A DNA stretch of 8,428 nt from Acidobacteriota bacterium (GTDB lineage Bacteria > Acidobacteriota > Vicinamibacteria > Vicinamibacterales > UBA8438): the NCBI GenBank assembly GCA_005778315.1, contig SXOW01000095.1, forward strand, positions 1-8,428. Reading direction: 5' to 3'. The notes under the pieces are model-generated. The model was not told the origin of the DNA. It searched no databases and worked only from the letters and a program-made list of their open reading frames with translations. Of the stretch, positions 6,117 through 8,428 are shown piece after piece. Position numbers and translations under genes: made by a program. How positions within the stretch are numbered: position 1 is the first letter of the stretch; each line of letters opens with the position of its first letter.

Positions 6117-6713
6117 CTAGACGGGAGCGGCCCCCAACGCGACTGCGATCTCGGGGAAGAGTATCTGCGGCAGAGATAGGTGACAGCGGTCACGGGCCTC
6201 GAAGCCGGTGGCCCGCTCGTAGCGGTGCACGATGGCGAGTGCGTCGCTCAGCGAAGATTTGCGCGTGGCCTCGAACTCCACGCAGTGAACGGTGCGTGTC
6301 TCGGTCGTGGCACGGTAGTGGACGACCTCGATATCGGGCAACTTCCAGACCCGGAGGTCTTTCTGCAATGCGCCGCGCCAGCGGACGTCGAGGCGGTCCA
6401 GAAACGCATCCACGGCAGCCTGCTGGTCGCCAGCGTGGTGCCCCAGGTCCAGATTGATCTCCGCGCGTACTTCAGGATCGGACTCCACGCTCTTCAGTGT
6501 CAGGTGGTGCAGTTCCGGATCGAAACGATGGCGGATGAGAAAGCCGGCGGTCTGTCCGGCCGCGGTCAGATAGTACCGGTCCCGCACCTGCAGCGATGTC
6601 GTCCTGGTGGGGCCGAACTCCCGCAAGGTCCGGTCGAACGTGGCTACGTCGAAGCTCTCATCGACCAGGAACTTGTGCTCGATCTCGGTGAACCGGAGGC
6701 TCTCCGTCGTCAC
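6117..6713 (-). CDS. CYTH-domain protein, triphosphate tunnel metalloenzyme superfamily (198 aa)
   Basis: Predicted cytosolic enzyme acting on a triphosphate, such as inorganic triphosphatase or class IV adenylate cyclase-like. The defining motif EIEHK is at residues 10-14 near the N-terminus. Other tunnel-lining charged positions are VRDRYY (43-48), LIRHRF (59-64), LTLK (71-74), VRAEINLDL (82-90), KDLRVW (118-123) and CVEFEAT (144-150). The ExExK motif plus paired basic and acidic strands matches the CYTH barrel, and the length is normal. Translation starts at GTG (6713) with AGGAG six bases upstream. The gene follows the PLD-like gene by 16 bases in the same operon and converges with the DUF5916 gene, leaving 20 bases between their stops. 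I see no intrinsic terminator in that gap. The superfamily call is secure; the substrate cannot be told. Confidence 0.88.
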   Translation of the reverse strand: MTTESLRFTEIEHKFLVDESFDVATFDRTLREFGPTRTTSLQVRDRYYLTAAGQTAGFLIRHRFDPELHHLTLKSVESDPEVRAEINLDLGHHAGDQQAAVDAFLDRLDVRWRGALQKDLRVWKLPDIEVVHYRATTETRTVHCVEFEATRKSSLSDALAIVHRYERATGFEARDRCHLSLPQILFPEIAVALGAAPV

Positions 6714-6719
6714 GCTGAT

Positions 6720-6724
6720 CTCCT
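6720..6724 (-). promoter_or_regulatory. Ribosome binding site supporting the GTG start of the CYTH gene
   Basis: The minus strand reads AGGAG, six bases before GTG at 6713. No ATG lies in frame between the PLD stop and this GTG. The protein from this start has EIEHK at residue 10, the usual position in CYTH proteins. Confidence 0.65.
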
Positions 6725-6729
6725 GGCGC

Positions 6730-7962
6730 CTACATCCACCGCTTGAAACGGCCCATTATAGCCAGCCGCCACCACTGCCATCGCGAGTGCCCACGGCGGA
6801 ACGCTGGTGTGACCACGACATTCTCCGGATCCTCGCTCAGGCCGGCGAAGATCGCTGCCGCGTCGGCGACGGCTCGCGCGTCACGCGTCGCCAGCATCGC
6901 CTCCGCGAGCCGGTCGTGCGCGGCGTCCTCGAAATTGTAGCTGCCGAAGGCGACCCAGCGCTCGTCGACGAGCACGATTTTCGAGTGCTCGCCTCCGCGG
7001 TGTTCATAGATTCGCACGCCCGCCGCCAGGAGCTGGTCGTAGCTTGTCGCCGCCGCGATCCACGCCACGTCGGTCGCCGGGAGCGCCTCGCGATGGGAAT
7101 GGTAGACCTCGACGGTGACACCGCGACGGGCGGCCTCGAGCACCGCGTGCATGAGGACCGGAGCCGGCTTGAAGTAGAACGCGGTGAGCTGAATTCGGCG
7201 ACGGGCGGCGTGCATCATGTCGACCAACCGGTCGGTGACGATGTTCCGGCCGCGCCACCACAGCGGTCCGAGAGGTCCCTGATGCAGGTTCGGGTTGCAG
7301 AACCAATAGTCGAGTGGCACGGCGTCGGCGGGAGTGTCAGACACACCGACGGCGATCGCTTCCAGGTGTCGCAGGTGGTCCTGGGCGATCTGGCCTCCGA
7401 TTTCGTCGTAGCTGGCCAGCAACACAGGTACCACCGGTCCGCGCACGGCCACCGCGTACTCATGCCAGTGCTCGAAACTGGACGCGGTGACGTTGCTGCT
7501 TCCGAACAGCGCCTCACCGGCTTCCGACACCTGAATCTTGACGTGCTGCCCCCCTCCGACGCGTCGCTGGATGACGTAGGGGGGCGAGTAGAACGTCACG
7601 GTGGCGCCGGCGGCGCGGAGTTCGTCCAGTCGGGATACGAGCGCTGCTTTGACCCCGCTGGTCATGAGCACGCCGCCCAGCGTCTGGCCGAACCGGTCGA
7701 TGAGGAGGGAGACCGCGACACCCCTGGCTTGGGCTCGAAGCAGCGCTGTCAGCAGTTGCGTGCCGTAGCCGTCATATTCCAGGTAGTACGTTGACAGATA
7801 GAGAAACCGGCGGGCCGTCGCGATCATCTCGAGACGGCACTCCCATTCTGCGGTGCGGTTCCAGAGCGGACGCAACGAGGTCGCCGTCGTGGCGAGGGCG
7901 TGTCCGCTGAGACCCACGGCGTGACCTGGGAGAGTGGGGCGCGCGGGCGCGTTCCGGGACAC
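6730..7962 (-). CDS. Phospholipase D-like / cardiolipin synthase-like protein with two HKD motifs (410 aa)
   Basis: Member of the PLD superfamily; the layout and length fit soluble ClsB-like cardiolipin synthases or phosphatidyltransferases rather than nucleases. The first half has helix-strand IATARRFLYLSTYYLEYDGY (47-66), ARGVAVSLLIDRFGQ (79-93) and the first HKD-type motif HVKIQVSEAG (140-149) with GSSN (154-157) and HEYAV (167-171). The second half has AARRRIQLTAFYFKPAP (252-268), ARRGVTVEVYHSH (278-290) and the second motif HSKIVLVDE (326-334) with GSYN (340-343) and a trailing LAEAM. The first motif has Glu147 where Asp is usual; His140 and Lys142 are kept. There is no N-terminal membrane segment; the C-terminal 25 residues are basic and Trp-rich and may touch the membrane. 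The GTG start at 7962 shares one base with the SDR stop, implying coupling. Confidence 0.9.
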   Translation of the reverse strand: MSRNAPARPTLPGHAVGLSGHALATTATSLRPLWNRTAEWECRLEMIATARRFLYLSTYYLEYDGYGTQLLTALLRAQARGVAVSLLIDRFGQTLGGVLMTSGVKAALVSRLDELRAAGATVTFYSPPYVIQRRVGGGQHVKIQVSEAGEALFGSSNVTASSFEHWHEYAVAVRGPVVPVLLASYDEIGGQIAQDHLRHLEAIAVGVSDTPADAVPLDYWFCNPNLHQGPLGPLWWRGRNIVTDRLVDMMHAARRRIQLTAFYFKPAPVLMHAVLEAARRGVTVEVYHSHREALPATDVAWIAAATSYDQLLAAGVRIYEHRGGEHSKIVLVDERWVAFGSYNFEDAAHDRLAEAMLATRDARAVADAAAIFAGLSEDPENVVVTPAFRRGHSRWQWWRLAIMGRFKRWM

Positions 7963-8428
7963 TACAGTCGATAGCCGCCCGAGATATCGATGTTGACCCC
8001 GGTGACGTAGCTGGCGTCGAGCAGGTATTCGACGGCTTGGGTCACATCGTCGAGATGACCAGCCCGGCCCAGCGGTACGGTGCGCCCGATCTTGTCGGGC
8101 GGAGGCAGATCGATGGACTTGTCGAGCTGTCCTGGCGACACCATGTTCACGCGGATCCGCCGGTCCGCGTAGGCGGCCGCGAGCGCCCGGGTCAGCACCA
8201 GCATGCCGGTCTTGCTGACGTAGTAGTCCGTGCCGTTGACGTTCGCGCGAATGCCTTCCAGACCCGCCATGCCGATGTTGACGATGTTGCCGCCCTCTGC
8301 CATGAATCGAAGCGCGTGGTAGCAGCAGTAGTACGCACCGGACAGGTTGGTGGCCAGGGTGGCATCCCAGGTGGTGGGGTCGAGCTGCGTGACGGGCTGC
8401 GGGTTGTAGTTGCCGACGTTGTTGATCA
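7962..8428 (-). CDS. Short-chain dehydrogenase/reductase (SDR), C-terminal 154 residues, partial
   Basis: NAD(P)-dependent oxidoreductase of the classical SDR fold; the N-terminal cofactor motif is beyond the right edge. Visible elements in order are INNVGNYNP (the NNAG element, 8426 downward), WDATLATNLSGAYYCC, GGNIVNIGMAG, the active-site YYVSKTG (Tyr at 8225-8223, Lys at 8213-8211), RIRVNMVSPG and the C-terminal YVTGVNIDISGGYRL. No serine lies between NIGMAG and the Tyr, so the usual catalytic Ser is absent. Pteridine reductases of the PTR1/FolM type also lack that Ser, so this branch is one possibility, though I would not name it as such. It is the first visible gene of a three-gene operon, and its TAG stop shares a base with the GTG of the PLD-like gene. 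Its own start and promoter are outside the window. Confidence 0.92.
   Translation of the reverse strand, partial: INNVGNYNPQPVTQLDPTTWDATLATNLSGAYYCCYHALRFMAEGGNIVNIGMAGLEGIRANVNGTDYYVSKTGMLVLTRALAAAYADRRIRVNMVSPGQLDKSIDLPPPDKIGRTVPLGRAGHLDDVTQAVEYLLDASYVTGVNIDISGGYRL

Noticed and set aside
6607..7794. Plus-strand open frame of 395 codons opposite the PLD-like gene
   Set aside because: It is antisense to a gene with clear HKD motifs, is rich in Arg, His and Val with no recognisable domain, and is explained by high GC lowering stop frequency.
1..8428. Mobile elements, CRISPR arrays, tRNA/rRNA genes, phage or toxin-antitoxin modules
   Set aside because: No transposase, integrase, direct-repeat array, RNA gene signature or small paired toxin-antitoxin frames were seen on either strand.

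Overview
The window is GC-rich bacterial DNA, densely coding, with long spurious open frames opposite the real genes. Gene content points to a Gram-negative soil or marine lineage such as Acidobacteriota (Vicinamibacteria-like) or Gemmatimonadota. The clues are a DUF5916-type outer-membrane protein, a GMC dehydrogenase with a Tat-exported gluconate 2-dehydrogenase subunit 3, and a small exported protein with an 'LAEVAR…TFTQADLP' segment. This placement is inferred from family knowledge; no rRNA or marker gene is present. I see no mobile element, CRISPR array, tRNA or rRNA.

Left block (1-3610, all minus strand). Reading in the transcription direction, a DinB/YfiT-like protein (3610-3143) comes first. 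It has a good sigma70-like promoter just upstream. Next is a small exported protein of unknown function (3018-2335), then a secreted PEBP/YbhB-like protein (2154-1585). Last come two oxidoreductase genes: gluconate 2-dehydrogenase subunit 3 (1547-804) and a GMC flavoprotein (814-1) that runs off the left edge. The last two overlap by 11 bases. Subunit 3 carries a twin-arginine signal and the flavoprotein carries none, so the pair is probably exported as a folded complex that oxidises a sugar, sugar acid or alcohol in the periplasm.

Centre (3611-6096). A 215-base divergent intergenic region holds the DinB promoter, a weaker candidate plus-strand promoter and a possible 22-residue leader frame. 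It leads into one large plus-strand gene (3826-6096). That gene encodes a secreted protein with an N-terminal CBM9-like beta-sandwich followed by a DUF5916 outer-membrane beta-barrel.

Right block (6117-8428, all minus strand, convergent with the centre gene). A tight three-gene operon reads SDR oxidoreductase (entering from the right edge), then a phospholipase D/cardiolipin-synthase-like protein, then a CYTH-domain protein. The first junction overlaps by one base and the second gap is 16 bases. Both enzymes at the first junction have altered catalytic motifs: the SDR has no serine where the catalytic serine should be, and the first HKD motif of the PLD protein has Glu in place of Asp.

Nothing here is a clear, complete new system. 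The best candidates for a second look are the SDR-PLD-CYTH operon, the exported orphan protein, and the PEBP-plus-dehydrogenase cluster.
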